Source of the DNA: Candidatus Wildermuthbacteria bacterium RIFOXYD1_FULL_50_12
GTDB taxonomy: Bacteria; Patescibacteriota; Minisyncoccia; Minisyncoccales; UBA10102
Assembly: GCA_001825035.1 (NCBI GenBank)
Contig: MHUO01000004.1
Span: 7,160-39,752 of the forward strand
Direction of reading: 5' to 3'
DNA length: 32,593 bases
Each line of letters opens with the position of its first letter. Position 1 is the first letter of the stretch. Both the position numbers and the translations under genes were made by a program. The notes beneath the pieces were generated by a model. It saw only the letters and a program-made list of their open reading frames with translations. It did no database searches and was not told the DNA's origin. Positions 15,654-23,570 of this stretch are shown in pieces.

Positions 15654-17597
15654 TTATGCTTCACTCGGCGCCCCCAGCTTTTTTATGAGGTCTCTAATTT
15701 GGGCGGCACGCTCAAAGTCGAGGTTCCGGGCAGCGTCCCTCATCTCTCTTTGGAGAAGCTCAATGTCTTTGATGGGACCGAATTCTGCGACAGTTGTCGC
15801 TTTTGCGTCGGCAAACCCCCATGGTCTGATATCCTTGCGCACGGGCTGGGGAATAATACGATACTTTTTATTGTATGTCTCCTGGATGCGCTTTCTTCGT
15901 TCAATCTCTTTGATGGCGTTTTTGAGCGAAAACGTAAGCGTGTCTGCGTATAGAATTGCCTTGCCTTCAGGGTGTCGAGCGGCTCTTCCCATGGTTTGGA
16001 TAAGCGTGGTCTCATTTCTGAGGAAGCCCTCCTTGTCTGCATCAAGAATTGCCACGAGCGCGACCTCGGGCAGATCAAGGCCTTCCCGCAAAAGGTTAAT
16101 CCCCACGATCGCGTCGTACGTCCCCCGGCGGAAATCTTCCAAAAGTTTTGGCCGTTCAAGCGTCTTTACCTCAGAATGGAGCCATTGAGCGGAGATGCCC
16201 CGCTGCGCCAGATACTCTGCGATGTCTTCTGCCAAGCGCTTGGTGAGCGTGAGCACAAGTACTCGCTGTTTTTTTGCTTTATGCTTCTCAATTTCTTTAA
16301 TTACATCTTGAATTTGGTGTACGGTTGGGCGAATTTCAATGGAGGGTTCCAGCAATCCCGTCGGACGGATAAGCTGTTCTGCGATATGCGGTTTTGATTT
16401 TTGCATTTCGTAATCGCCGGGCGTCGCAGAAACGTACACTGCTTGGGGAATGCGCTCAAACGCTTCCTCAAACGTGAGCGGGCGATTGTCCACGGCCGAA
16501 GGCAGGCGGAAGCCGTATTCAATGAGGGCGAGTTTACGCGCCCGGTCCTGCACCGCCATGGCGCGCATTTGAGGAAGCGTAAGGTGACTTTCGTCAACGA
16601 ACACCAAGAAATCTCCCTGAAAGTAATCCAACAGCGTAAAGGGAGGAGAGCCCGGCGCGCGAAATTCCAGGTGCCGGGAATAATTCTCAATTCCGTGGCA
16701 GTATCCGGATTCTTCTATGAGTTCCAAATCGTAGTTGGTGCGCTGTTCCAGGCGCTGCGCCTCCAAGAGCTTCTCCACTTTCCGCAATTCTTGCAAGCTC
16801 TCTTGAAGCTCGGCGCGTACATTCTCCATTGCGATGGCAAGTTTATCTTGCGGCGTCACCCAAAATTTCGCGGGGAAGAAACGATAGCTGTCCGCCGTAT
16901 TCCAAGAGGGCTGGATGATGTTCTGAGAAACGGCGAGTTCCTCAACGCGGTCCCCGGTCATCTCTATGCGCACCAGTTCCGTTCCTGTTACGCTGAAAAT
17001 TTCAATGCTGTCGCCGCGCACCCGAAAAGTGCCCGGCGCAAAATCCATATCATTCCTTTGGTATTGGAGCGACGCAAGATGGGCGAGCAAATTCCGCCGC
17101 TGAATTTTTTGACCCTTTGTGAGATCAAGGGCGATATCCTGGTAATCCTCGGGAGAGCCGATATTGTAGAGGCAGGAAACGGATGCTACGACAATGGTGT
17201 CTTTGCGCGAAAGAGCGTCTTGCACGGCTTCGTGGCGCATGCGGTCAATTGTCTCGTTTATTTTCGCGTCCTTTTCAATGTAGGTATCGGTCTGAGGGAT
17301 GTAGGCCTCGGGCTGATAGTAGTCGTAATACGAAACAAAATAATGCACGGCGTTTTGCGGGAAGAATTCTCTAAATTCTTGGTAGAGCTGAGCAGCCAGG
17401 GTTTTGTTCGGGGAGATTACGAGGGTCGGTTTTTGCGTTCTCTCTATGACGCCGGCCATGGTGAAGGTTTTGCCAGATCCAGTTACGCCCAGAAGAACCT
17501 GGTGCCTTACTTTTGACCCTATGCCGGCCACGAGCTTTTCAATGGCTTTTGGCTGGTCGCCGGTCGGCTTGAATTTTGATACGAGGCGGAATTTCAT
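15654..17597 (-). CDS. uvrB: Excinuclease ABC subunit B
   Basis: This is the 647-residue damage-verification helicase of nucleotide excision repair. Walker A (GVTGSGKTFTMAGVI) is near residue 38, the beta-hairpin that threads DNA follows (YYDYYQPEAYIPQTDTYIEK), the DEAD-type box is VFVDESH, and helicase motif VI is QTMGRAARH. The C-terminal UVR motif (LLQREMRDAARNLDFERAAQ) binds UvrA/UvrC. uvrA and uvrC are not in this window. It is divergent from ruvA with only 13 bp between start codons. A possible TTGCCT-16-TACTTT promoter ends 8 nt before its ATG. Confidence 0.97.
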   Translation of the reverse strand: MKFRLVSKFKPTGDQPKAIEKLVAGIGSKVRHQVLLGVTGSGKTFTMAGVIERTQKPTLVISPNKTLAAQLYQEFREFFPQNAVHYFVSYYDYYQPEAYIPQTDTYIEKDAKINETIDRMRHEAVQDALSRKDTIVVASVSCLYNIGSPEDYQDIALDLTKGQKIQRRNLLAHLASLQYQRNDMDFAPGTFRVRGDSIEIFSVTGTELVRIEMTGDRVEELAVSQNIIQPSWNTADSYRFFPAKFWVTPQDKLAIAMENVRAELQESLQELRKVEKLLEAQRLEQRTNYDLELIEESGYCHGIENYSRHLEFRAPGSPPFTLLDYFQGDFLVFVDESHLTLPQMRAMAVQDRARKLALIEYGFRLPSAVDNRPLTFEEAFERIPQAVYVSATPGDYEMQKSKPHIAEQLIRPTGLLEPSIEIRPTVHQIQDVIKEIEKHKAKKQRVLVLTLTKRLAEDIAEYLAQRGISAQWLHSEVKTLERPKLLEDFRRGTYDAIVGINLLREGLDLPEVALVAILDADKEGFLRNETTLIQTMGRAARHPEGKAILYADTLTFSLKNAIKEIERRKRIQETYNKKYRIIPQPVRKDIRPWGFADAKATTVAEFGPIKDIELLQREMRDAARNLDFERAAQIRDLIKKLGAPSEA

Positions 17598-17604
17598 TTA
17601 CTAT
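17576..17604 (+). promoter_or_regulatory. ruvA promoter
   Basis: TTGATA (17576-17581), 17-bp spacer, TACTAT (17599-17604), then exactly 6 nt to the ATG at 17611. The -35 lies within the start of the divergent uvrB. This promoter decides the ruvA start and implies a leaderless mRNA. Confidence 0.8.
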
Positions 17605-17610
17605 GAAAGT

Positions 17611-18177
17611 ATGATCTCTCATATTAGAGGCAAGGTTTTATGCAAGGGCTCTGAGTATATCATACTTGAAACAAACGGAGTAGGGTACAAGGTATTTTTG
17701 CCAGAAGCGCTGCGGGCGCAATTTACGGAAGGGCAAGAGCAGGCAGAAATCTTCTGCGCGCTTCAGGTGCGAAAAGACGAAACATTGGAGCTGTACGGCC
17801 TACCCTCTTTTGAGGCGCTAAAGCTCTTTGAGGTATTTCGCGATGTTTCCGGTATAGGGCCCAAAGCAGCCATGGTTTTAGCTTCTTTGGGGAAACCGGA
17901 AGATATCAGAAAGGCAATTGCGTCCCGCAATACCGGGTTTTTCCGTGGCATTAAAGGAATTGGGGAAAAGAAAATCCAGAAAGTTATTGTGGAACTTACC
18001 GGAAAGCTCGGTGTCTTTGAGGAGCCGCGGTCTTCAGGAGATGAGGCCGTGGACTCGCTTGTTTCGCTCGGATTTTCCAGGGCGGAAGCGCGGAACGCTC
18101 TTTCCCGCGTTGCGCCGGAAATAACGGATCTGCAGGCAAAAATAAAAGAAGCACTCAAATTCCTCGGGCGCCGTTAA
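17611..18177 (+). CDS. ruvA: Holliday junction branch migration subunit RuvA
   Basis: The 188-residue protein begins MISHIRGKVLCKGSEYIILE, the typical RuvA OB-fold start. Two helix-hairpin-helix motifs follow (FRDVSGIGPKAAMVLAS and FRGIKGIGEKKIQKVIVEL). The C-terminal RuvB-binding domain is EAVDSLVSLGFSRAEARNAL. It binds the four-way junction as a tetramer and recruits RuvB (7792-8784). The frame is open well upstream, but that part is antisense to uvrB and is rejected. Confidence 0.96.
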   Translation: MISHIRGKVLCKGSEYIILETNGVGYKVFLPEALRAQFTEGQEQAEIFCALQVRKDETLELYGLPSFEALKLFEVFRDVSGIGPKAAMVLASLGKPEDIRKAIASRNTGFFRGIKGIGEKKIQKVIVELTGKLGVFEEPRSSGDEAVDSLVSLGFSRAEARNALSRVAPEITDLQAKIKEALKFLGRR

Positions 18178-18204
18178 TCCCTTTATTTCCGGGCAAAAAG
18201 CGGC

Positions 18205-18210
18205 TATAGT
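18205..18210 (+). promoter_or_regulatory. -10 box of the Mur ligase gene
   Basis: TATAGT lies 6 nt upstream of the ATG at 18217, with a weak TTTATT 17 bp before it. A GGAGG (18212-18216) directly touches the ATG, which is too close for normal Shine-Dalgarno use with that ATG, so either the mRNA is leaderless or the next ATG (18220) is used. Confidence 0.55.
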
Positions 18211-18216
18211 TGGAGG

Positions 18217-19515
18217 ATGATGGCAACGGGAAAAAATCTTTTGCGGCGCGCGCTGCCCGCATTCCTTTTGAGCTGGTATCACTTTGTATGGGCGGTTTTG
18301 GGCGCGGTTCTCTGCGGGTTTCCCGCCCGGCGCATGACTGTGATTGGAGTAACGGGCACGGACGGCAAGAGCACCACCGTGGAAATGGTTACGCGCATTT
18401 TGAAAGAGGCAGGGCGCAAGGCGTGTTCTACCTCTTCTGTGTGGCTTCAAATCGGAGACACGAGAGAGAAAAACGCTCTTAAGATGGGGATGCCGGGTCG
18501 CATGTTCCTCCAGAGGTTTTTGCGCCAAGCTCTCAGAGAGGGGTGTACTCATACGGTCATTGAAGTGAGCTCTGAAGGAATTCTCCAGCATCGCCACCGT
18601 TTTTTGAATTTTCATACCGCCGTTATCACCAATCTTTCTCCAGAGCACATTGAGCGTCACGGTTCCTTTGAAAATTATCGCAAAAGCAAGCAGAAGTTGT
18701 TTTTAGTTGCCAAGAACACGCACGTTGTGAACGGAGACGACGAGAACGCAGAATATTTTCTCCGGCTCCCCGCAAACCGTACGTATGTGTACGGATTGCA
18801 AAAAGTGCCGAATTTGCCGGAAATTACAGCGTATCTTACCGCGATAGATATTCAAGAACATCGGAGCGGCACCAGCTTTCAAGTGCGAGGAACGCAATTC
18901 AATCTTCAGCTTATCGGGGGGTTCAACGCCTATAACGCGCTCGCCGCGATTTGTGTTGGTTTGACTCACGGGATTTCGCTTGAGACCTGCAAAGAAGCAC
19001 TGGAGAAAATGCCGCGGATGCCAGGCCGTACCGAGCCCGTGATTACAAAACCCTTTTTGGCGATGATTGATTATGCCGTAACTCCCAAGGCCTTAGAGAA
19101 CTTGTATCGGGGAATTCGACGCCTGTTTGAGCCAAAGAAGCTCATTTGCGTGTTCGGAGCTTGCGGCGGCGGCCGCGACAAATGGAAGCGCCCGGTGCTC
19201 GGCAGTATTGCCTCTTCCTATTGCGACGAAATTATCCTTACGAACGAAGATCCGTACGATGAAGACCCGGAAACAATTATCAAAAACATTGCAGAAGGCG
19301 CGCATCACCCCGTCCAAAAGACAATAGACCGGCGAGAAGCAATTCGTGCCGCGCTTTCCATGGCGGAAGAGGGGGATGCGGTCGTGGTGAGCGGAAAGGG
19401 GTCTGAAGATGTAATTGCTGTGGCCGGTGGCAAAAAAATTCCGTGGGACGAGCGGAAAGTGGTGGAGGAGGAATTCGCAAAACTTTCTGGCGGAAAAGGA
19501 AAGGCCACGCGCTAA
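18217..19515 (+). CDS. Mur ligase family protein, MurE-like, with atypical N-terminus
   Basis: A 432-residue ATP-dependent amide ligase with P-loop GVTGTDGKSTT (44-54), EVSSEGILQHRH, TNLSPEHIERHGS and NAYNALAAI. It should add an amino acid to a UDP-MurNAc peptide for the cell wall. MurE proteins normally have about 100 residues before the P-loop; here there are 43, largely a hydrophobic stretch (AFLLSWYHFVWAVLGAVLCG). The usual DYAHTP reads DYAVTP (285-290), and the residue-3 specificity region reads NEDPYDEDP (343-351) instead of the diaminopimelate-type DNPR. The third amino acid therefore cannot be assigned. A 2-codon start ambiguity exists (18217 or 18220). Confidence 0.85.
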   Translation: MMATGKNLLRRALPAFLLSWYHFVWAVLGAVLCGFPARRMTVIGVTGTDGKSTTVEMVTRILKEAGRKACSTSSVWLQIGDTREKNALKMGMPGRMFLQRFLRQALREGCTHTVIEVSSEGILQHRHRFLNFHTAVITNLSPEHIERHGSFENYRKSKQKLFLVAKNTHVVNGDDENAEYFLRLPANRTYVYGLQKVPNLPEITAYLTAIDIQEHRSGTSFQVRGTQFNLQLIGGFNAYNALAAICVGLTHGISLETCKEALEKMPRMPGRTEPVITKPFLAMIDYAVTPKALENLYRGIRRLFEPKKLICVFGACGGGRDKWKRPVLGSIASSYCDEIILTNEDPYDEDPETIIKNIAEGAHHPVQKTIDRREAIRAALSMAEEGDAVVVSGKGSEDVIAVAGGKKIPWDERKVVEEEFAKLSGGKGKATR

Positions 19516-19525
19516 AGGCGTGGCC
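19503..19525 (-). terminator. Terminator of the small gene at 19551-19829
   Basis: GGCCACGC (19503-19510) pairs with GCGTGGCC (19518-19525) around a 7-nt loop that contains the Mur ligase stop codon. On the minus strand the stem is followed by TTTCCTTTTCC, a U-rich run; on the plus strand there is no U-tract, so it mainly serves the minus gene. Confidence 0.7.
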
Positions 19526-19550
19526 GGCTTACATGAGACGGGAGCGGGGG

Positions 19551-19829
19551 TTAGAGGTGGGTTGCCTGCAGTGCCTCCCACTTTCTACTGACGGCCTTCT
19601 TAATCTCCTCCTGCGATGGGCAGGGGAAACCATAGGCCCTGCAGTATCCCTGTATAGCGTGGGCCGTGGATTGCATGAGGCCCTCGGGAGGAACCACGAG
19701 GTCTCCGGTTTCGCCAGAGAACTGTTGCCAGTTATCGAACGCCTGTCGCCAAGCGATTTCGCATAGGCGTTCCCCTGGATCTTTCCGGGGCCCAAACTGT
19801 ATCTTTAACCAGAGGTCTCGGATTTTCAC
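19551..19829 (-). CDS. Small hypothetical protein with GTG start
   Basis: The 92-residue ORF starts with GTG at 19827-19829, preceded by AAAGGAGGATAGCA, one of the best ribosome sites in the window. A promoter TTGACT-17-TAAAGT lies upstream and a hairpin plus U-run downstream, so the gene is a complete unit. The protein begins MKIRDLWLKIQFGPRKDPGE and contains WRQAFDNWQQFSGETGDLVV and CRAYGFPCPSQEEIKKA. It has four Trp, two Cys and no membrane segment. No family is recognised. Strand, strong ribosome site and isolation from neighbours could point to later acquisition. Confidence 0.8.
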   Translation of the reverse strand: MKIRDLWLKIQFGPRKDPGERLCEIAWRQAFDNWQQFSGETGDLVVPPEGLMQSTAHAIQGYCRAYGFPCPSQEEIKKAVSRKWEALQATHL

Positions 19830-19850
19830 TGCTATCCTCCTTTGCCAAAT

Positions 19851-19879
19851 ACTTTACGGTATTTTCAGGGTAAAGTCAA
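19851..19879 (-). promoter_or_regulatory. Promoter of the GTG-start small gene
   Basis: Minus-strand TTGACT (plus 19874-19879), 17-bp spacer, TAAAGT (plus 19851-19856). About 21 nt separate it from the GTG, leaving room for the AAGGAGG ribosome site. Confidence 0.75.
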
Positions 19880-19889
19880 GCCCCACGGC

Positions 19890-19918
19890 TGGACAATTTT
19901 CGGGCAAAATGATACCCT
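19890..19918 (+). promoter_or_regulatory. Candidate promoter for the 71-aa gene and nif3
   Basis: TGGACA (19890-19895), 17-bp spacer, TACCCT (19913-19918). It lies back to back with the minus-strand promoter at 19851-19879. The leader to the ATG at 19945 is about 19 nt, with no clear ribosome site. Confidence 0.45.
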
Positions 19919-19944
19919 TAAAAAGTTATCAACCTTGTATTTTT

Positions 19945-20160
19945 ATGAGTTTGCCAAAGAGCACAAGGAAATATATTCGCAGAGAAAAAGCTCGCATTCG
20001 ACGGGAAGTTTCAGATAGCGCAGAGCAGAAAAAGCGCATAGAAGAGCTTCTGCAAAAATTCGTAAAAAAGGAAGAAAAACAGCCAGCAGGGCCGGAAACG
20101 AAAAAATCTGTCCCGTCGGCAAAGAAGAAACAAGAGCTCGTAACCCCCATCAAGGAATGA
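19945..20160 (+). CDS. Small lysine-rich hypothetical protein
   Basis: The 71-residue ORF begins MSLPKSTRKYIRREKARIRR and is strongly basic and charged (RIEELLQKFVKKEEK in the middle, Lys-rich tail ending VTPIKE). It is likely a helix or coiled coil at 10-50 and disordered after that. The frame is open upstream but that part is antisense to the 19551-19829 gene. The stop overlaps the nif3 ATG (ATGA), suggesting co-translation. It resembles small nucleic-acid-binding or ribosome-associated proteins in composition only; no family recognised. Confidence 0.7.
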   Translation: MSLPKSTRKYIRREKARIRREVSDSAEQKKRIEELLQKFVKKEEKQPAGPETKKSVPSAKKKQELVTPIKE

Positions 20161-21116
20161 TGAAAATAGAGGACATCTACGCATTATCCATACGAAAAGG
20201 GATTGAGGCGGATCCTCGAGGGGAGGAGCGCGTGCAAAAATCGCTTGAGCGAAAGCGCGAGAAGTTTGAAAAACTTGCAGGGCATGAAAAGGAGGAGTTT
20301 GATCAGGAGTCGCTTAAGAATCCTTACTCTGACACGCGCGTGCTTTACGTGGCAGAGGACAAGGAGATAAAAAAAGTGCTCGTGGGCATAGACATTGAGG
20401 CGGCAGAAATTCTGCTCGCAAAAGAACTCGGCGACATTGACTTGGTCGTGGCGCACCACCCTTCGGGCCGCGCCATTCAGGATTTGCACGAAGTTATGGA
20501 TATGCAGGCAGACATTTTGTATTCCTACGGCGTGCCTATCAATGTGGCAGAGGGTCTTATGAGGGAGCGCAAGTCCGAAGTGTTTCGTACGTGGAACCCT
20601 CGGAATAACTGGAGGGCGGTGGATGCCGCCCGCCTGCTCGGCGTGAACTTTCTGTGCATGCACACGGCAACAGACAATCAGGCGGCGAAGTTTCTGCGCG
20701 AAAAAATTGAGGCAGAAGGGCCGGAGCGGGTGGAGGACGTGATGAACGCACTCCGCGCCATTGAAGAATACAAAAAAGCAATTGAGATGGGGGCGGGGCC
20801 GGTGATTCTTTCCGGCAAGCCGGAAAACCGATGCGGCACTGTGTACGTGGGGATGACCGGGGGAACCGAGCCCCCGCCCAAGCTCTATGAGAAAATGGCG
20901 CAGGCGGGCATTGGCACCATTGTGGATATGCACATTGGAGAAGAGCACAAGAAAGAGGTGGAAGCCGCCAGCATGAACATTGTGGTAACCGGGCACATGT
21001 CCTCTGACTCTATTGGTATGAACCTTATTTTAGACGAGCTGGAAAAGCAGGGGATTGAAATTGTGCCCTGCTCCGGGCTCATCCGTGTCTCCCGCAACGC
21101 AACCCAGATGCTATAA
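20157..21116 (+). CDS. NIF3 family dinuclear-metal protein
   Basis: The 319-residue protein has family motifs: VLVGIDIEAAEILLAKELG, VVAHHPSG with the metal-binding His pair, FLCMHTATDN, and VVTGHMSSDSIGMN near the C-terminus. NIF3/YbgI proteins form toroid hexamers with a two-metal site; the reaction is not settled, though some were linked to GTP cyclohydrolase I-like or phosphoesterase activity. The first 60 residues (RGEERVQKSLERKREKFEKL) are a charged helical extension. ATG at 20157 and ATG at 20160 are both possible starts; CAAGGA lies just upstream. Confidence 0.88.
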   Translation: MMKIEDIYALSIRKGIEADPRGEERVQKSLERKREKFEKLAGHEKEEFDQESLKNPYSDTRVLYVAEDKEIKKVLVGIDIEAAEILLAKELGDIDLVVAHHPSGRAIQDLHEVMDMQADILYSYGVPINVAEGLMRERKSEVFRTWNPRNNWRAVDAARLLGVNFLCMHTATDNQAAKFLREKIEAEGPERVEDVMNALRAIEEYKKAIEMGAGPVILSGKPENRCGTVYVGMTGGTEPPPKLYEKMAQAGIGTIVDMHIGEEHKKEVEAASMNIVVTGHMSSDSIGMNLILDELEKQGIEIVPCSGLIRVSRNATQML

Positions 21117-21128
21117 TGGGACTGTGAT

Positions 21129-21202
21129 GTCTCCGTAGCTCAATTGGATAGAGCGTTGGCCTCCGGAGCCAAAGATTGCGCGTTCAAGTCGCGCCGGAGA
21201 CA
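21129..21202 (+). tRNA. tRNA-Arg (anticodon CCG)
   Basis: The 74-nt cloverleaf has acceptor GTCTCCG / CGGAGAC with discriminator A, D stem GCTC/GAGC, anticodon arm TTGGC-CTCCGGA-GCCAA with CCG in the loop, and T arm GCGCG-TTCAAGT-CGCGC. It reads codon CGG. CCA is not encoded; the sequence after the discriminator is CCC. A terminator follows. Confidence 0.97.
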
Positions 21203-21229
21203 CCCTAACCCTAGTAGGGGCCACCAACA

Positions 21230-21259
21230 AAAACCACGGCAATTCTCTGCCGCGGTTTT
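21230..21259 (+). terminator. Terminator after tRNA-Arg
   Basis: AAAACCACGGCA (21230-21241) pairs with TGCCGCGGTTTT (21248-21259) with one A-C mismatch and a 6-nt loop. The A and T runs at the stem ends make it usable in both directions. Confidence 0.8.
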
Positions 21260-21260
21260 G

Positions 21261-21269
21261 TGATATACT
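21261..21269 (+). promoter_or_regulatory. Permease promoter, extended -10
   Basis: TGATATACT (21261-21269) is an extended -10 without a clear -35, 7 nt before the ATG at 21277. An AAGG at 21272-21275 is very near the start codon and unlikely to be a normal ribosome site. Confidence 0.6.
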
Positions 21270-21276
21270 CTAAGGC

Positions 21277-22422
21277 ATGGGAGGGCTGTTCAACAATCCT
21301 TTTGCACTCGCATTGGCCACGCTCGTGGGCACCATAGTGGGAGCTGGCATCTTTGGATTGCCCTACGTTACGGCAAAAGCCGGCGTGGCGCTCGGAGTAT
21401 TCTACCTTGTGCTGCTGGGAGTTGTGGTGATGCTGCTGCACTTAATGTTTGGGGAAATCGCCCTGCGCACGCAGGCAAAGTGCCGCCTCATCGGATATGC
21501 TTCCCTGTATCTTGGCGGCTGGGCAAAGAAATTGGTAACGCTCTCCACGGTGGTGGGAATAGTAGGCGCCTTGCTTGCTTACACGATTCTCGGCGGGGAC
21601 TTTTTGCGTATTGCTCTCGGATCCTTTATCCCCATTCCCAATTTCGCCTTTGCGATTGTGTTCTGGCTCATCTTCTCGCTTTTTATCCTGCGCGGCATCC
21701 AGACAATCGCGAGAATGGAGCTGTTTTTCAACATCGCGCTCTTTTTGGTGGTGGGAGCTATCTTTGTCTTTGCATTTCCGTATATCCAAACAAAAAACCT
21801 TATTCTCTTAGATTTCTCGTATCCGCTTCTTCCATATGGCGTGGTGTTGTTTGCGTATTTGGGATTGTCTGCTATTCCGGAAACTGCAGAACTCTTTAAG
21901 CGTAGCTCAGAAAAGCAACATCTGGACAATCTTATCGTGTGGGCGTCTATCATTTCAGGTGCGCTCTTTTTGGTTTTTACGCTTGTTGTGGTTGGGGTTT
22001 CGGGCGCGGCAACTTCGCAAGATGCTTTAACGGGGCTTATTCCGTTTCTTGGAGAAAAGGTAGCGGTGCTCGGAGCCTTGTTCGGCTTGATTGTCATAGC
22101 TACCTCGTTTCTCGTGTTGGGCAATTATTTAAAAAATTCTTTGAGGTACGATTATCACATGCCCTACGGACTGGCTTGCGCGCTCACGATTTTCCCGCCC
22201 ATCTTCCTTTTTCTGATTGGCTTGCGGGAATTTATTTTGGTAATCGGACTAGTGGGGGCGCTGGTGGCGGCTTTGGAGGGTTCGGTAATCGCACTTGTCT
22301 ATCGAATAGCGAAAAAGAAGGGGGATCGTGAGCCAGAATACAGTTTGAGCATCCCGCGGCCCTTGCTCTTTACTATGGTAGCGTTGCTTCTGCTTGGAGC
22401 CGTTTTTGAATTTTTCTTCTGA
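21277..22422 (+). CDS. Amino acid permease (aromatic amino acid/HAAP type)
   Basis: The 381-residue protein is very hydrophobic with about 11 membrane segments. The first helix carries GTIVGAGIFGLPYVTAKAG, the unwound substrate-binding segment typical of the tryptophan/tyrosine permease and related APC-fold carriers. Later helices include GIVGALLAYTILGGDFLRIA and FAYLGLSAIPETAELFKRS. It probably imports amino acids by proton symport, which suits an organism with few biosynthetic genes. Substrate is not decided by the sequence. The gene starts after a terminator with its own promoter. Confidence 0.85.
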   Translation: MGGLFNNPFALALATLVGTIVGAGIFGLPYVTAKAGVALGVFYLVLLGVVVMLLHLMFGEIALRTQAKCRLIGYASLYLGGWAKKLVTLSTVVGIVGALLAYTILGGDFLRIALGSFIPIPNFAFAIVFWLIFSLFILRGIQTIARMELFFNIALFLVVGAIFVFAFPYIQTKNLILLDFSYPLLPYGVVLFAYLGLSAIPETAELFKRSSEKQHLDNLIVWASIISGALFLVFTLVVVGVSGAATSQDALTGLIPFLGEKVAVLGALFGLIVIATSFLVLGNYLKNSLRYDYHMPYGLACALTIFPPIFLFLIGLREFILVIGLVGALVAALEGSVIALVYRIAKKKGDREPEYSLSIPRPLLFTMVALLLLGAVFEFFF

Positions 22423-22431
22423 TAAAATCGT

Positions 22432-22719
22432 ATGGAGAAGATGCGGGTTCATCTATTTGTCTATGGCCGCGTGCAGGGTGTGTTTTTCCGCGCGGGCGCC
22501 CAAAAGCGCGCCCGCAAGCTCGGTCTTACCGGCTGGGCCCACAATCTCATAGACGGCAGAGTTGAACTAGTCGCAGAGGGAGAGAAGGGGGCTGCGGAGC
22601 AATTTGTACAATGGTGCCGCGAAGGTACGCCGCTCGCAAAGGTGGATCGGGTGGATGTGCGGCAAGAGAAGTGCACGGGCGAGTTTGAGGATTTCTCCAT
22701 CCACGAGTTTGGATTTTAG
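22432..22719 (+). CDS. acyP: Acylphosphatase
   Basis: The 95-residue protein has the full acylphosphatase signature VYGRVQGVFFRAG with catalytic R20, followed by GLTGWAHNLIDGRVE with N38. It hydrolyses carboxyl-phosphate bonds such as in acetyl phosphate or carbamoyl phosphate. It lies 9 bp after the permease gene and may be co-transcribed; TAAAAT at 22423-22428 is very close to the ATG and could be a separate -10, but no -35 is seen. Confidence 0.95.
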   Translation: MEKMRVHLFVYGRVQGVFFRAGAQKRARKLGLTGWAHNLIDGRVELVAEGEKGAAEQFVQWCREGTPLAKVDRVDVRQEKCTGEFEDFSIHEFGF

Positions 22720-22761
22720 CGCGCACCCGGCGCGGGAATTTTGTTTCGCCGTATTTTGTAG

Positions 22762-22767
22762 TATAGT
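22762..22767 (+). promoter_or_regulatory. -10 box of the VIT1/CCC1-type gene
   Basis: TATAGT lies 9 nt before the ATG at 22777, with TTTGTT (22740-22745) 16 bp further upstream as a weak -35. No ribosome site lies between. Confidence 0.5.
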
Positions 22768-22776
22768 CAAATCAAA

Positions 22777-23565
22777 ATGGCAGATGAAAAACTTCAGTTA
22801 GAGCGAAAGAAAAAAGAGCGTTACCTTGCCTTGCGCGAGAACCGAAAACATAAAGAGGCGGAGGAACTGTGGCATCGGCTCCGTCAAGGCACCTACATTG
22901 GAGATTTTGTGTACGGTGCAAACGACGGTATTGTTACAACCTTCGCCGTTGTTTCAGCGGCGGCGGGAGCGGCGCTTTCTCCCGGGGTCGTCATTATCTT
23001 GGGTTTTGCGAATTTGTTGGCAGATGGGTTCTCCATGGGGGCTTCAAACTTCCTTTCTTTGCGATCGGGGAAAGAGTTCGTGCGGATGCAGAGGGGGAAA
23101 GAAGAATGGGAAGTGGAGAATTTTCCTGAAATTGAGAAAGAAGAAATACGGGATATTCTGCGTACGTGGAGTGTGCCGCGGCAATACATCGAGCCATCTA
23201 CAGCAGCAATTGTGCGGGATAAGAAACGGTGGGTTGATTTGATGATGAGAGAGGAGCTGCATATCATAGAGGAAGATGCGGCGAATCCGATAAAACACGC
23301 AATGGCAACTTTCCTTGCATTTCTCGCGGCCGGCGCAGTCCCGCTTGTTCCCTATCTGTTTGCATTTTCTCCGTATATTCAATTTGAGCTCGCCACTTTT
23401 TTCGCCGCCATCGCGTTCTTCGCGGTGGGGGCTTCACGCACCTTGGTTACGGGAGCGAACCCATGGAGGGCTGGCCTTGAAATTCTCCTGGTGGGAGGAT
23501 TTGCGGCCACGGTTGCTTATGGTGCAGGATGGGGAGTGAAAACGTTATTCGGCATAGCGATATAA
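22777..23565 (+). CDS. VIT1/CCC1 family metal transporter
   Basis: The 262-residue protein has a charged N-terminal helix (LERKKKERYLALRENRKHKE) and then the family signature YGANDGIVTTFAVVSAAAGA. The second helix is GFANLLADGFSMGASNFLS. A cytoplasmic Glu-rich region (EEWEVENFPEIEKEEIRDIL, with further Glu around MREELHIIEED) matches the metal-binding domain, followed by three more helices. Members export Fe2+ or Mn2+ from the cytosol. The downstream nuclease gene starts 5 bp after this stop. Confidence 0.92.
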   Translation: MADEKLQLERKKKERYLALRENRKHKEAEELWHRLRQGTYIGDFVYGANDGIVTTFAVVSAAAGAALSPGVVIILGFANLLADGFSMGASNFLSLRSGKEFVRMQRGKEEWEVENFPEIEKEEIRDILRTWSVPRQYIEPSTAAIVRDKKRWVDLMMREELHIIEEDAANPIKHAMATFLAFLAAGAVPLVPYLFAFSPYIQFELATFFAAIAFFAVGASRTLVTGANPWRAGLEILLVGGFAATVAYGAGWGVKTLFGIAI

Positions 23566-23570
23566 TCAGT

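Noticed and set aside
16401-17516. 371-codon plus-strand ORF inside uvrB
   Set aside because: It is exactly antisense to a strongly conserved uvrB and has no recognisable domains; it is a shadow.
17404-17610. 69-codon N-terminal extension of RuvA
   Set aside because: Antisense to uvrB; the promoter and family start both point to 17611.
20184-20996. 270-codon minus-strand ORF inside the NIF3 gene
   Set aside because: His/Cys-rich translation typical of an antisense frame; the plus-strand gene has clear motifs.
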